Origin: Candidatus Melainabacteria bacterium
Lineage (GTDB): Bacteria; Cyanobacteriota; Vampirovibrionia; Obscuribacterales; Obscuribacteraceae
Assembly (NCBI GenBank): GCA_003153555.1
Contig: PLZS01000115.1
Coordinates: 123,806-187,805 of the forward strand
Length of the DNA: 64,000 nt
Direction: 5' to 3'
Part shown: positions 1-9,637 of the stretch, in pieces
How the letters are laid out: every line of letters begins with the position of its first letter
How positions within the stretch are numbered: the first letter of the stretch is position 1
Translations under genes and position numbers: made by a program
The notes under the pieces: model-generated
The model's database searches: none
The model's input: the letters and a program-made list of their open reading frames with translations, nothing else
Told to the model about the DNA's origin: nothing

Positions 1-987
1 GATCATGCCAAAGCCAGCCCAACAAACCTGGATGAATTTTGAATTGAAATGAAGTTCTTCGTTCACCGGAACAAATATTTTATAGATGGTTGAACGATCG
101 GCAAAATTGCGCCAGCTGTTTAAAACAGTTTTGGCATCCGTACTGCCGTAGCCACCGATTGCGGATCCAAGAAAGGCGTTGCGCATCACGGAAAAACCAG
201 CCAATTCAATCCAGAACAGAAGTGCGAATTTCAGATCGCTAGATCGCAATCTCTTGATCAGCGTTTCGTTGGTGCGCTGCGCCTTCTGAACAGGAAGCAG
301 GCACGTCATGGTCTGTACCAAAGGCAGTGTGACAGCCATCTCTTTGCTGCCAAGGGCGATGAAGAAAAATAGCAGGGAAAGGACGAGGTAGGTTCGTTCG
401 CGTATCAATCTGAAACGCAAGAAACAAAAAACAGAAGCGAAATAAAACAAAGAGCAGAGCAGGTCAACTCTGCCAATTATCCATGTCACTGATTCGACAT
501 GCAGTGGATCTGCCGCAAATAACAAACCAGACCAAATTGCCACAGAGGCTCGCGATCTGTTGCCGTACATCCCAGTCAACTCCAGAGCTATTAGGCTTAC
601 AAAAATTGCGCAGCCTGTGAACATCGCCACGTTTGTTAGATGAAAGCCGACGTAATTTAGCCCCCAAAGCAAATAGTCGGTGAAGAAGCTCAACGAGATA
701 AAAGGACGGTATGACTTCATAACATCCAGTTGTGCCCAGTTGCTATAGAAGTTGGCCAGAAAATCCGCAGGGTCCCCATGCATTGCTCGGAAGGCATAGT
801 CCACGTTGTTGAAGTCGTCCAGCAACAATCCTATGTGCAAGCTTGGGAGATAATTTAAAAAGCAGACAACAGTGATCAAAATGCTGCCGAGCAGCATTTG
901 TATTTTTACAGAAGTGAAGTCGCGCTTGTTCGCCGGCAGAATGAACCCTTGACCGGCGTCGATAGATGTCGTGGTTTGCAATGTCAT
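1..987 (-). CDS. GT-C type membrane glycosyltransferase, partial (left edge)
   Basis: An open frame of 329 codons begins with ATG at 985-987 and runs off the left edge, so the C-terminus is missing. It is a tandem paralogue of the next gene upstream: both share NFYSNW, then YRPFISL, then HLTN, and later a WIxxRVD motif after a conserved H. An Asp-Asp pair (residues about 57-58) sits just after the first membrane segment, as in GT-C fold lipid-phosphate-sugar dependent glycosyltransferases (PMT/TMTC-like). It has several hydrophobic segments. It starts 4 bp after the stop of the 815-residue paralogue, so the two are probably co-transcribed. Role by inference: transfer of a sugar from a lipid carrier on the outer face of the inner membrane; acceptor unknown. 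Confidence 0.75.
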   Translation of the reverse strand, partial: MTLQTTTSIDAGQGFILPANKRDFTSVKIQMLLGSILITVVCFLNYLPSLHIGLLLDDFNNVDYAFRAMHGDPADFLANFYSNWAQLDVMKSYRPFISLSFFTDYLLWGLNYVGFHLTNVAMFTGCAIFVSLIALELTGMYGNRSRASVAIWSGLLFAADPLHVESVTWIIGRVDLLCSLFYFASVFCFLRFRLIRERTYLVLSLLFFFIALGSKEMAVTLPLVQTMTCLLPVQKAQRTNETLIKRLRSSDLKFALLFWIELAGFSVMRNAFLGSAIGGYGSTDAKTVLNSWRNFADRSTIYKIFVPVNEELHFNSKFIQVCWAGFGMI

Positions 988-991
988 CTGC

Positions 992-3439
992 TCACTTTCT
1001 AATATCCTCAGCTGAGAATTGCAGACTTATCGGGTCGGACGGATAGCCAATTAACTTTCCATTCTTGTCGACGGCAGAAACTCTGATTTCGTAAAAGCCA
1101 GGTCTGTCTAGCTGTTTTGCTGGTGTGCTGAAATGCTCTTTTCTCAGTTCCGGTTCCTTAAGCACAACAGAAGTTTCAGGCGACAGTTTTTTGTCTCTGT
1201 ACGTGCCTGAGTAGTGCTCGAACCAAGAATCGGCTTTCGAAAGTTCTATGACAACATGATCGGCGCCGGGTATCTTGGAAGCGTCGTAGCTGAAAAAGCC
1301 GATGTTGGAACCCGGTCTGGAAACGCCGCCAACGTCTTCGGTGACTGTGCGTCCTGTTGCCGATGGACTGCTCGTGTCTGGAGTCAAGGTTGGGATTAAT
1401 GTGGTTCCGTTTTGCATGAGCACGGACTTGATCGCCACTCCGCTCGGCAATTCAAATTTTAACTGATGAATGGTCTCGCTCAGTACCCAGTTCTTGTGCT
1501 CTGAGACATCGAAGCGCACTGGATCAGCGTCTTCGATCGCTTGGGTGAGTGTGTGTTGGCCTCGAAAATTCGGATCGTCGATTGTATTCCAACTCATCGT
1601 TATTACATCGGACGGCTTTAATTTTTGACCACGGTCTAGGGCGATGTCGACGAAGTCTATTGACGTTGAGGCAATATCGATCGGTGGAGAGACCAAGAAC
1701 GACCGAAACTTCTCAGATGTGGAGTCGGTGATCTCTGAGCCGTTTAGTTTCATGGAGGACTGCGCCGGTACCAGATTTAGTGGCACTAGGTGTTGTGAGT
1801 TATTGTCCCATCTAACAAAATGATATCTGTCTTGTTGATTAAGAAGTCTGCGAAGTCTGGAGATATTGATCAAATCCGCGTCGCCAAAGGTAATTGGTTC
1901 GAATGTGACAACCTTATCTGACAGATCCTGTGAACAAAGCGGCGGTCTGAGCAGCACACTCAACGTTGCGGCATTGTAAATCATGTGGGCGCCTGAATAG
2001 CGCTGCGGTATGTTCAGGACGACCAACTTACTTTTGTCCGAGGATCCTCTATCCGATTTTTTATGCTCGAACCAACTTTCGACTGCGGCGCGGAATCCTC
2101 GTACACCCTTGTTAGCCTGTGCCCAAGCGCTGTTGTTTTGATAGCTCATCTGCATGAACGTCCAAACGAGGAGTATTGCAAGCACTCCGGCTGCCGCATT
2201 GAGAATCTTTTTGAATCGACCGGGCGCAGGAAAATGCAGCGGTGCGACTAGTAAGGCAAGCATTAAACTCAAGGGCGCCGTGCCAAGGTAGATGAAGCGG
2301 CTACCCTGCAAGGTTTCCGTTAGGTTCCAGACTTGATACGTCGGCAGCATCGCGATCACGAACCAGGCGCAGGCAAAGGAAAGCCAGCGTGTGTAGTTGG
2401 CCAGCATCCCGATCCGTGCAAGCACGATCATCCTTGCCACTACGAGGACGCTTACAAGTTCATAGAGTAGTTTCAGTGTTCGCACAAGGCGATGAGCAGA
2501 CGCTGGCAGTTCAGCATTTAGCGGGAGCAATACTCTTAGGAACGATCCATCTTGGAACCAGCGCTTAAAAATTGACGAGCTAAGTCCTTGCCCGATGGAT
2601 CCGGCATAGCCACCAGATACGGTTCCCAGCGCAGCAGTCCGCACTCCCAGATAGATAGCAAGAATTAGCCAATACAGCCATGTCTGCTTCAGGGCAAACT
2701 TGAATCTCTCGATCAGGTTTCCCTTTTCGCACTTGAGTAACTCCAGTAAAAACAAGGTGGGTGGCAAGGTGATTGCCATTTCTTTGGAAAACAAGGCGGT
2801 AACAAAGCAAACCAAACTGAGAATCTTGCTCAGAGCGCGATCCGCATTTTCCCGTGCGCGCAGATACAACCAGAAGCTGGTTAATAGAAATGCTGTTTGG
2901 ACGCTATCCACTCTGGCTATGATCCAGCTCACAACTTCTGGATGCAGAGGAGACGCGGCGAATAATGCCCCTGCTAAGAATGCCACCGTGTTCGCTTCTC
3001 TTTCGTTCGTGTAATTGAACAATCTGCGCGTGCACAGAAAAAGCATAATGCTTGAAGCGACTTGATAGAGAAAGTTGGTGAGGTGATAGCCGGCTGGGTT
3101 TGCCTTCCATAGCGCATAATCCAAAGCCAGAGTTAGCGAAATAAACGGTCTGTAAAATTGCGTGCCTTGAGCCTGAACCCAATTGCTGTAAAAGTTTTGC
3201 AGCAAAAGGTCCGGATGTCCGTTAAAAACCTTTACCAAATAGGGCACATGAACAAAATCGTCTGCTAAAAAATATCCATTCAAAGTGCGGTGATAACAGA
3301 AGAGATTGACCAGCAGCAAAGCAACGAACAAACCCGCATCGCGAACAATCGGGCTTTTAAAGGGCTCGAAAATGGCAGCGCTGAGGCTTGCGTTATGTTG
3401 GTTGTCAGACGCGATCGGCGCGCCAGTGGCTGTGGTCAA
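992..3439 (-). CDS. GT-C type membrane glycosyltransferase with periplasmic C-terminal domain
   Basis: An 815-residue protein. The first half (to about residue 440) is polytopic: a short cytosolic N-terminus, a membrane segment near residues 35-53, then an Asp-Asp pair at 60-61 in the first outer loop, the position of the catalytic acidic residue in GT-C enzymes. An LHPEVVSWIIARVD motif follows, resembling the conserved loop of TMTC/PMT-like O-glycosyltransferases. The last ~370 residues are soluble and beta-rich, probably periplasmic. The start ATG is at 3437-3439. It lies directly upstream of a paralogue (1-987), suggesting a duplicated pair acting on related substrates. The donor and acceptor cannot be told from sequence; the GT-C assignment is inferred from architecture and short motifs. 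Confidence 0.75.
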   Translation of the reverse strand: MTTATGAPIASDNQHNASLSAAIFEPFKSPIVRDAGLFVALLLVNLFCYHRTLNGYFLADDFVHVPYLVKVFNGHPDLLLQNFYSNWVQAQGTQFYRPFISLTLALDYALWKANPAGYHLTNFLYQVASSIMLFLCTRRLFNYTNEREANTVAFLAGALFAASPLHPEVVSWIIARVDSVQTAFLLTSFWLYLRARENADRALSKILSLVCFVTALFSKEMAITLPPTLFLLELLKCEKGNLIERFKFALKQTWLYWLILAIYLGVRTAALGTVSGGYAGSIGQGLSSSIFKRWFQDGSFLRVLLPLNAELPASAHRLVRTLKLLYELVSVLVVARMIVLARIGMLANYTRWLSFACAWFVIAMLPTYQVWNLTETLQGSRFIYLGTAPLSLMLALLVAPLHFPAPGRFKKILNAAAGVLAILLVWTFMQMSYQNNSAWAQANKGVRGFRAAVESWFEHKKSDRGSSDKSKLVVLNIPQRYSGAHMIYNAATLSVLLRPPLCSQDLSDKVVTFEPITFGDADLINISRLRRLLNQQDRYHFVRWDNNSQHLVPLNLVPAQSSMKLNGSEITDSTSEKFRSFLVSPPIDIASTSIDFVDIALDRGQKLKPSDVITMSWNTIDDPNFRGQHTLTQAIEDADPVRFDVSEHKNWVLSETIHQLKFELPSGVAIKSVLMQNGTTLIPTLTPDTSSPSATGRTVTEDVGGVSRPGSNIGFFSYDASKIPGADHVVIELSKADSWFEHYSGTYRDKKLSPETSVVLKEPELRKEHFSTPAKQLDRPGFYEIRVSAVDKNGKLIGYPSDPISLQFSAEDIRK

Positions 3440-3698
3440 ACTTACTTATTCTGCTAAGTTAGAGGTACTGATGTGAACAGCCACCTATTATAGGCTTGCC
3501 ATGCCAGCAGAACCTTGTTAAGACTGAGGTACGTAAAGCAGTCTTGGATGGGCACCGGGAACACTTTCCCGATATTTATGTCGATCTATTTATCCGAGGG
3601 ATAGCCAAGCACCCTAAGGGGTCTATGCACTCTAGAGGGGTCTACGCAGCAAAGCTGCTCGACTTTTCAAAGCTGCCCAGCTCCGCAAATGCAGGCTT

Positions 3699-5114
3699 AT
3701 GAGGGACAACTTGACGGACCGGCGATTTCTCAACTTTCCAGCGGGTTTTTTATGGGGCGCTGCCACTTCGCACTTTCAGGTGGAAGGGCACCCTGAAGAG
3801 ATGTCGGCACGAACTTCTGACTGGTCAGAGTGGACCACGCTTGATGGAAAAATCTCGGATCAAACCACAGCCGATCAAGCTTGTGATTTCTACAATCGTT
3901 ATGCTTCCGACATCGAAATATGTCGCAAGCTTAATCTAAACTGTTTTCGAATTAGTCTTAACTGGCCAGCGCTCTGCCCGGATCCACCTAAAGAAGGTGA
4001 GCCCTACACCTTCAATGCTGAGACCGTAGCTTATTACAGAGGAATGCTTTCTGGGCTTAAGGCTGAGGGCATTACGACCCTTGTTACCTTGTTCCATTTT
4101 ACGTTGCCTCGCTGGTTGGCTGGGGCTGGTGGATGGACTTCGCCTGATTCGATCAAAGAGTTTGAACGATTTGCGGCTCTTGCTGCAGATGCTTTCGGTG
4201 ACTTAGTTGATTACTGGATTACCATTAACGAGCCATTAGCATACGCCTACCAGAGCTATGTAAATGGGGCGTGGCCACCTGGTTTTCGCAATGATTATTT
4301 GAAGGCGTTCCAAGCAATTCGCAATATGTTGGAAGCGCATGGAAAGGCTTATGCTGCATTGCATCAACGCACACCGGGCAAACCAGTGAGTTTTACGATG
4401 CACTGGCGACCGTTTACGGCGAAGCATCGCTGGAATCCATTGGATCACATGGTGCGGTATTACCGTGACTATGTATTCAATCTGATGTTTCCGCTTGCAG
4501 TACAGAAGGGTGATTTGCAGTTTCCATATCCGCTCAGCAGTAACGAAGAAGTGAAAAAACTTAGTGGACCGATACCCGGTCTGAAAGGCACGATGGATTA
4601 TCTTGCGATTAATTACTACACGCGTGAACTATCTGAATTTAGCTATAAATGGCCAATCGATATTTTCGGCGTTGCCTCAACAGAACATGAATTAGAAGTG
4701 AATTGCATGGGCTGGGAGCACTTTCCTGACGGCTTGTACAACACTCTTAGTTATGATGTGAGTCCCTTCAAATACAATCTTGATGGAACTCTTCGTCCGA
4801 TCATCATCACTGAAAATGGCTTTGCAACCGCATTTTCCCACGATTTGAATGAGGGTGATTGGTCTTTGGCTGACGACAAACGTATCAATTATTTGACTTC
4901 ACATCTGACCGCTTTGCACCATGCGATCGCGGATGGCGCCAACGTTCAAGGGTATATTTATTGGTCTTTGATGGATAATTTCGAATGGGCTGAAGGTTTA
5001 CGACCGCGATTCGGTTTGATTCGCATCGCATATCCAAGTCAGGAGCGCACGATGCGGCACAGTGCAATGGTTTATGCTGACATCGCCAAGCGGAACGGCT
5101 TAGACGATCCATAA
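3699..5114 (+). CDS. Glycoside hydrolase family 1 (beta-glucosidase type)
   Basis: A 471-residue cytosolic GH1 enzyme, the usual family length, hydrolysing beta-linked glucosides or galactosides with retention. The N-terminal GH1 signature FLWGAATSHFQVEG is at about residues 17-30. The acid/base Glu lies in TINEP (Glu178) and the nucleophile in ITENG (Glu372), both intact. A WSLMDNFEWAEG motif near the C-terminus forms the sugar subsite. No signal peptide is present, so it probably acts on imported or intracellular disaccharides or glycosides. It stands alone, divergent from the glycosyltransferase pair. A 68-codon frame ends on its start codon (3496-3702) but resembles no protein. Exact substrate is unknown. 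Confidence 0.93.
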   Translation: MRDNLTDRRFLNFPAGFLWGAATSHFQVEGHPEEMSARTSDWSEWTTLDGKISDQTTADQACDFYNRYASDIEICRKLNLNCFRISLNWPALCPDPPKEGEPYTFNAETVAYYRGMLSGLKAEGITTLVTLFHFTLPRWLAGAGGWTSPDSIKEFERFAALAADAFGDLVDYWITINEPLAYAYQSYVNGAWPPGFRNDYLKAFQAIRNMLEAHGKAYAALHQRTPGKPVSFTMHWRPFTAKHRWNPLDHMVRYYRDYVFNLMFPLAVQKGDLQFPYPLSSNEEVKKLSGPIPGLKGTMDYLAINYYTRELSEFSYKWPIDIFGVASTEHELEVNCMGWEHFPDGLYNTLSYDVSPFKYNLDGTLRPIIITENGFATAFSHDLNEGDWSLADDKRINYLTSHLTALHHAIADGANVQGYIYWSLMDNFEWAEGLRPRFGLIRIAYPSQERTMRHSAMVYADIAKRNGLDDP

Positions 5115-5160
5115 TACTTTCACAAGTAATACGCTAAGATCCAAGGGCACTAAGCTCGGG

Positions 5161-7140
5161 GTGTGCATGAATCATTTTAGAAGACTTTTGGTTGCCAGTT
5201 TCAGCTTGCTCCTAATGCTCGCCTGCATTGTGGTTGTCAGCGAACCTGTCAATGCTCAAGCTGCCCACGCAAAGGTTTCCAATGAAATGCCTTATGTCAC
5301 CGCTAAATTGCTAGCTGATACGACGGCGATTCAACCAGGCAAGCCGTTCAAACTCGGTGTTGAATTGACCATGAAAAGTGGCTGGCATACTTATTACAAA
5401 GAAAGTGGTGATGCCGGATTGCCCTCAAAAATCACCTGGCATCTACCTGCAGGGTTTACAGCGGGACCGATATTGTGGCAGAAACCTGAGAAATTCAACG
5501 ATAGCGGAATCATTACCTACGGCTATAAGGATCAAACTTTAATTGGTGCCACCATTACGCCCCCTCCGACATTTAACGCTGAGAAAGTCGACTTTAAAGC
5601 GGACGTAAAATGGCTGTCTTGCGCTGAAATATGTGTGCCTGGTGGCACAAGTGTTTCATTATCGATGCCTTTAGAGAAAAGTGGTTCGATGGCTGCTGCT
5701 GCCAATGCTGAGCAATTTTCGAAGCTCGGTTTTGAAGGATCCGTGAAAGAACTTGGTTCATCTAATACATCTTCAACTGACGGAGGGGCGGTTTCATCCG
5801 CGACGAGGCCACGAGCTCCTGATGGCGGTGCGTCGATCCTAAACCAAAAATTCAATGTCGAAGGTTCTGCGGAAAAGCCGCAGAGCCTTCTTGCTTATCT
5901 GGCACTGGCGCTTATTGGTGGCATGATTCTAAACGTTATGCCCTGCGTGCTGCCAGTAATCGCTATTAAGGTATTGAGTTTCTTCGAACAAGCAAGGGAC
6001 GAACCAGCTCGCGTCCGACTGCTGGGTCTCACCTTCACCGCAGGAATCATCTCTTCGTTCTTAGTGCTCGCGGCTATAGTCATTGCCATTCAAGCAACCG
6101 GCCGCACTGTTGGTTGGGGATTTCAATTCCAGTATCCCGGCTTTTTGATCGCCATGTCCGCCCTCGTTCTTCTATTTGCAATGAGCTTGTTTGGCTTGTT
6201 TTACGTCTCGGTGCCGGGACAAACCAAAGTCGATCAGTTGGCGAACAAAGAAGGTTATTCTGGAACGTTCTTCAAAGGAGTGCTGGCAACGATATTGTCG
6301 ACGCCTTGTACTGCACCATTTCTTGGCACGGCTTTAGGATTCGCGTTTGCGCAGCCCTGGTGGACGGTGACGTTGATCTTTTTCACGATCGGGCTCGGTA
6401 TGTCTCTGCCCTATCTGGTGCTCACGGCAAAGCCTGAGTGGATGCGCTTCATGCCTAAGCCTGGCGTGTGGATGGAGAAGTTCAAAGAATCATTAGGATT
6501 TGTTTTGCTGGCCACTGTGGCTTGGTTGCTGGGCGTTTTAGGCAGCGAGTTAGGTATCGAAGGAATCATTGGTACGACCTATTTTCTCATTGCGCTTGCC
6601 TTCGCTGCTTGGATTGTCGGGCGTTTCACTGACCTGACCAGCGAGCAAGGGCGAAAGGTTATTGTCTATTCGTTGGCGGCAGCAATTGTCGCTGCTTCAT
6701 TCTATTTCTTTGTTTACCCGTTGCCTGGAATTGGACTGAAAACACAACCGGTTGCGAAGTCAGATGCAGAATCACCGATTAAGTGGCAGCCATTTACTGT
6801 AGAAGCTCTGGACAAGGCATTGGCTGAACATAAGACTGTGCTTCTGGATTTTACTGCGGATTGGTGTTTGACTTGCAAATTCAACGAAAAAACCGTGCTG
6901 GAAAGTGAACCGGTTGTTGAGAAAATTAAGGCACTAAATGTGGTGCCGATGAAAGCTGACTGGACGGTGCAAGATCCGACTATCACGCAACTACTCAACA
7001 AATTCAACCGTTCGGGCGTCCCTCTCTACGTCATATTTCCAGCTGGCAAGCAAACCCAGCCCATTGTTTTGCCTGAAGTGATCAACCAACAAATGATGCT
7101 GGAAAAATTAGAAGAAGCTGGTAGATCCGACGGTCGATAA
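5161..7140 (+). CDS. dsbD: DsbD/ScsB-like thiol:disulfide interchange protein
   Basis: A 659-residue inner-membrane reductant carrier. A signal peptide (residues about 5-33) is followed by a DsbD alpha-type N-terminal domain with the Cys pair C154/C158. The CcdA-like membrane domain has one Cys in the NVMPCVLP motif (C262) and its partner in STPCTAPF (C383). The C-terminal thioredoxin domain carries WCLTC (C569/C572). All three Cys pairs are intact, so electrons can pass from cytosolic thioredoxin through the membrane to the N-terminal domain. GTG at 5161 or ATG at 5167 could be the start; neither has a strong ribosome site. Its periplasmic partners are not in the window. An additional role in cytochrome c maturation or copper tolerance is possible. 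Confidence 0.92.
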   Translation: MCMNHFRRLLVASFSLLLMLACIVVVSEPVNAQAAHAKVSNEMPYVTAKLLADTTAIQPGKPFKLGVELTMKSGWHTYYKESGDAGLPSKITWHLPAGFTAGPILWQKPEKFNDSGIITYGYKDQTLIGATITPPPTFNAEKVDFKADVKWLSCAEICVPGGTSVSLSMPLEKSGSMAAAANAEQFSKLGFEGSVKELGSSNTSSTDGGAVSSATRPRAPDGGASILNQKFNVEGSAEKPQSLLAYLALALIGGMILNVMPCVLPVIAIKVLSFFEQARDEPARVRLLGLTFTAGIISSFLVLAAIVIAIQATGRTVGWGFQFQYPGFLIAMSALVLLFAMSLFGLFYVSVPGQTKVDQLANKEGYSGTFFKGVLATILSTPCTAPFLGTALGFAFAQPWWTVTLIFFTIGLGMSLPYLVLTAKPEWMRFMPKPGVWMEKFKESLGFVLLATVAWLLGVLGSELGIEGIIGTTYFLIALAFAAWIVGRFTDLTSEQGRKVIVYSLAAAIVAASFYFFVYPLPGIGLKTQPVAKSDAESPIKWQPFTVEALDKALAEHKTVLLDFTADWCLTCKFNEKTVLESEPVVEKIKALNVVPMKADWTVQDPTITQLLNKFNRSGVPLYVIFPAGKQTQPIVLPEVINQQMMLEKLEEAGRSDGR

Positions 7141-7238
7141 GCCGGAGAGCAAGTTTCCAGGCAGTGGACGCAGTTGTGTGATCGTTCGAGAAATTCCCTC
7201 GGCTCATCCAACGTGCTTTAACGCCTCGAGAAGTTCTG

Positions 7239-7706
7239 CTAGATCTTAGCCAACATTTCCAACAACTTGGGATTCTCTGGCATACCCTGGATTACGTATT
7301 GAATAACTCCTGACTTGTCGATGATGAACAATACGCGACTTGATGTTGTCTTGCCTTCAGCGATGGTGCCATACAATTTTCCAACTACTCCGGATGAATC
7401 TGCAAGCAGCTTTTGTTTCAATCCAAATTGCTTAGCAAATTTGTCGTGGCTTTGAATTGTGTCACTAGATATGCCAAGAATGACTGTGCTGGCTGATTCG
7501 AATTGCGCTTGATCTTCCGAGAAAGCGCACATTTCTTTGGTGCAACCTGGTGTGTTGTCGCGTGGATAAAAAGCGAGAATGACGTTTTTCTTGCCGAGAT
7601 AATCGTCTAACGATACTTCCCCTTCTGGATACGCGGAGAGCTTGAACTTAGGTGCCTGATCGCCTGCGACCGGCATAGGTGATGCTGTTTCTGTAGGTGA
7701 GGTCAT
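7239..7706 (-). CDS. bcp: Thioredoxin-dependent thiol peroxidase (Bcp/PrxQ type)
   Basis: A 155-residue peroxiredoxin that reduces hydrogen and organic peroxides using thioredoxin. The active site TPGCTKEMC holds the peroxidatic Cys and, five residues on, the resolving Cys, the CX4C spacing of the PrxQ/Bcp class. The AFYPRDNTPGC context is typical. I use the ATG at 7704-7706 because AAGGA lies 8 nt upstream; the frame stays open for 14 more codons to a weaker start at 7748. It is cytosolic, with no signal peptide. It is convergent with the DsbD-like gene, so the thiol-redox theme may be coincidental rather than an operon. Confidence 0.93.
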   Translation of the reverse strand: MTSPTETASPMPVAGDQAPKFKLSAYPEGEVSLDDYLGKKNVILAFYPRDNTPGCTKEMCAFSEDQAQFESASTVILGISSDTIQSHDKFAKQFGLKQKLLADSSGVVGKLYGTIAEGKTTSSRVLFIIDKSGVIQYVIQGMPENPKLLEMLAKI

Positions 7707-7853
7707 ATCGCATTCCTTAAAATGTCTGGAGGTATTGAATTTGTCCACAGGAGACAGGAGCTATTGAGTTCTATTAGTCTCACGAGAATCGTTAGTGACA
7801 ATCATCGAAACTATCAATACGTTTTATGAAATCTTGGTGCCATATTTTACCAT

Positions 7854-8744
7854 TTAGTTTTCTGACTGTGGTTTTTGATATGGCAGAGCTACACGATAAA
7901 GCGTACCTGGATGCACTTCGTACTTTTTAATTGTTTTCTCCACAGCGCCGCTGTTAATCAATTGGGCAAGAGCGGTGTCGAGCATGTCTTTGTATTCTAG
8001 CTGCCCTCTCTTGAACATCCAACAGTTCGGAAAGACGCGAAGTGGTCGAGCCATTTTTACAGCTTCGATTGTTCCCTTATTATGCTCGAGAAATGCCTTT
8101 GCCACCGCAGGCTCTTCAAATGATGCATCCGCCTTACCGGTTGAAACGTTGAGTAAGACTTGTTCTACGCCAGATAACTGCGTTAGGGAAAGCTTCTTGG
8201 CCAGTGGGAAATCCTCATTTGCAATCACTTCAGCAGTTTCACCGTCGACGGTGGCAATCACGTACTTCGGTGAATTTAGTGATGCGAGCGTTGTCTCTGA
8301 AAAGCGCTTGTCTCCCGCCTTTACCCAAACGTTGATTGGGCTATAATAGAGAGGAGCGCTAAAATCGACGAGGCGGGCGCGATTGGAGTTCGTCCAGATA
8401 GGAGTGGCGATCATGTCATATCGGTTGGTTTGCAATCCCTCAAGCATAGTTCCCCAACCTACTTCTTCACTCCATACAACTTTAAGTCCGAGATTTTTTG
8501 CCACTTGCTCGATGGTATCGATGCCTATTCCCGATAACTTTCCGGTATTCGGATCTTTAAGACAGCCAGGATTGTAGATTACGTAGCCACAGCGAATGGT
8601 TCCATTTTGCATGACACGTTCGTAGACAGAATCTGACTTTGCTACAGTTTGGGCAGTTGGCGAAGTACATGATTGAATTGTTAGAGTACATAGGGCGACA
8701 GTAATCATGGTCACACTACGTATAACTGCAAATGGAATGCTCAT
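7854..8744 (-). CDS. Extracellular solute-binding lipoprotein, family 3 (amino acid ABC transporter)
   Basis: A 296-residue periplasmic binding protein. The N-terminal hydrophobic stretch ends in a lipobox-like TIQSC, so it is probably a lipoprotein. The mature part shows the family 3 pattern: GTIRCGY near the start, GIGIDTIEQVAKNLG, MLEGLQTNRYDMIATPIW, and DASFEEPAVA in the hinge-adjacent lobe. It follows the ATPase and permease genes on the same strand, with a 154 bp gap after the ATPase, and should supply ligand to that transporter. Ligand is probably a polar amino acid or small related compound; the binding Arg/Asp set cannot be assigned safely here. Confidence 0.88.
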   Translation of the reverse strand: MSIPFAVIRSVTMITVALCTLTIQSCTSPTAQTVAKSDSVYERVMQNGTIRCGYVIYNPGCLKDPNTGKLSGIGIDTIEQVAKNLGLKVVWSEEVGWGTMLEGLQTNRYDMIATPIWTNSNRARLVDFSAPLYYSPINVWVKAGDKRFSETTLASLNSPKYVIATVDGETAEVIANEDFPLAKKLSLTQLSGVEQVLLNVSTGKADASFEEPAVAKAFLEHNKGTIEAVKMARPLRVFPNCWMFKRGQLEYKDMLDTALAQLINSGAVEKTIKKYEVHPGTLYRVALPYQKPQSEN

Positions 8745-8898
8745 TTTGGCGTTCTCTTTGATTGATTAATGGATAGCTAGAAGGAGCTTTGCTCAACCTT
8801 AAGCAGAAAGTATACTTGCTTGGCTTCCCATAATTATTCGCAGAAAATTGTAGTAGCCGCGCTGCTTATACAACGAAGTATTTGAGTAATCGTCTAGC

Positions 8899-9627
8899 TT
8901 ATGTGGCCGCCTCAATCACCGATAGAAAGCGTTTAACACGTTCTTGAGCCGGATTGAGCAGTACTTCTTTGCCGCCCTTTTCGATAATCTGACCATTTTC
9001 CATAAAAACTACTCGATCCGCTGCTTCTTGTGCGAAGTGCAACAGATGTGTCACCGTCAATATTCCAATGCCAGCCTGAGCTAATTTCTTCAAATGAGTC
9101 AGAATAATGGCCACTTGTTCTACATCCAACGACGATGTGATCTCATCGAGAAGTAAATATTTTGGTTTGAGAAGAAGAGCACGTGCAAGTGCCGCCCTCT
9201 GCCTTTGTCCCAGTGAAGCTTCATTTGGATAGCGGTGAATAAAACCTTCCATGTCGAAAAGTTTGATCAATTCAGCAACTTTGCTTTCGTCTTCTTTTCC
9301 GTTATGCAAATACACTGGCAATGTGATGTTTTGCAGAAGCGTTAGATGCGGCCAAAGAAAGAGTTGTTGAAAGACCACAGTCACTTTAGGCCACGGCGGT
9401 TGAAGTTTCTTGCCTTTTTCCAGCGGAAACCGGACGCTCCAATCATCAACTGAAATTGCGCCAGATTGCGGTGGATCGAGCATGGACAGTACTTTCAGCA
9501 AGGTTGTTTTGCCTGAACCGCTTGGTCCAATAATTACTGAAATTTGTCCGGGTTCAAGATCAATATCAACTCCATCAAGGATGCATTGACCGCGGTACGA
9601 TTTTTTTAGACCCGTGCCTTTCAGCAT
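8899..9627 (-). CDS. ABC transporter ATPase, polar amino acid type
   Basis: A 242-residue ATP-binding subunit. Walker A is GPSGSGKTT (about residues 34-42), the Q-loop is in VVFQQLFLWPHLT, Walker B is KYLLLDEI, and an H-loop lies in LTVTHLLHFA. The signature reads ASLGQRQR instead of the usual LSGGQQQR, so its first Gly is replaced by Leu. Length and order match GlnQ/HisP-type subunits. The gene starts 10 bp after the permease stop, consistent with translation from one transcript. It energises uptake of the ligand delivered by the downstream lipoprotein. Confidence 0.92.
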   Translation of the reverse strand: MLKGTGLKKSYRGQCILDGVDIDLEPGQISVIIGPSGSGKTTLLKVLSMLDPPQSGAISVDDWSVRFPLEKGKKLQPPWPKVTVVFQQLFLWPHLTLLQNITLPVYLHNGKEDESKVAELIKLFDMEGFIHRYPNEASLGQRQRAALARALLLKPKYLLLDEITSSLDVEQVAIILTHLKKLAQAGIGILTVTHLLHFAQEAADRVVFMENGQIIEKGGKEVLLNPAQERVKRFLSVIEAAT

Positions 9628-9637
9628 TCCGTATTCC

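Noticed and set aside
3496..3702. 68-codon frame ending on the start codon of the GH1 gene
   Set aside because: No ribosome site, no family resemblance and unusual composition; probably chance, though the 4-bp overlap was noted.
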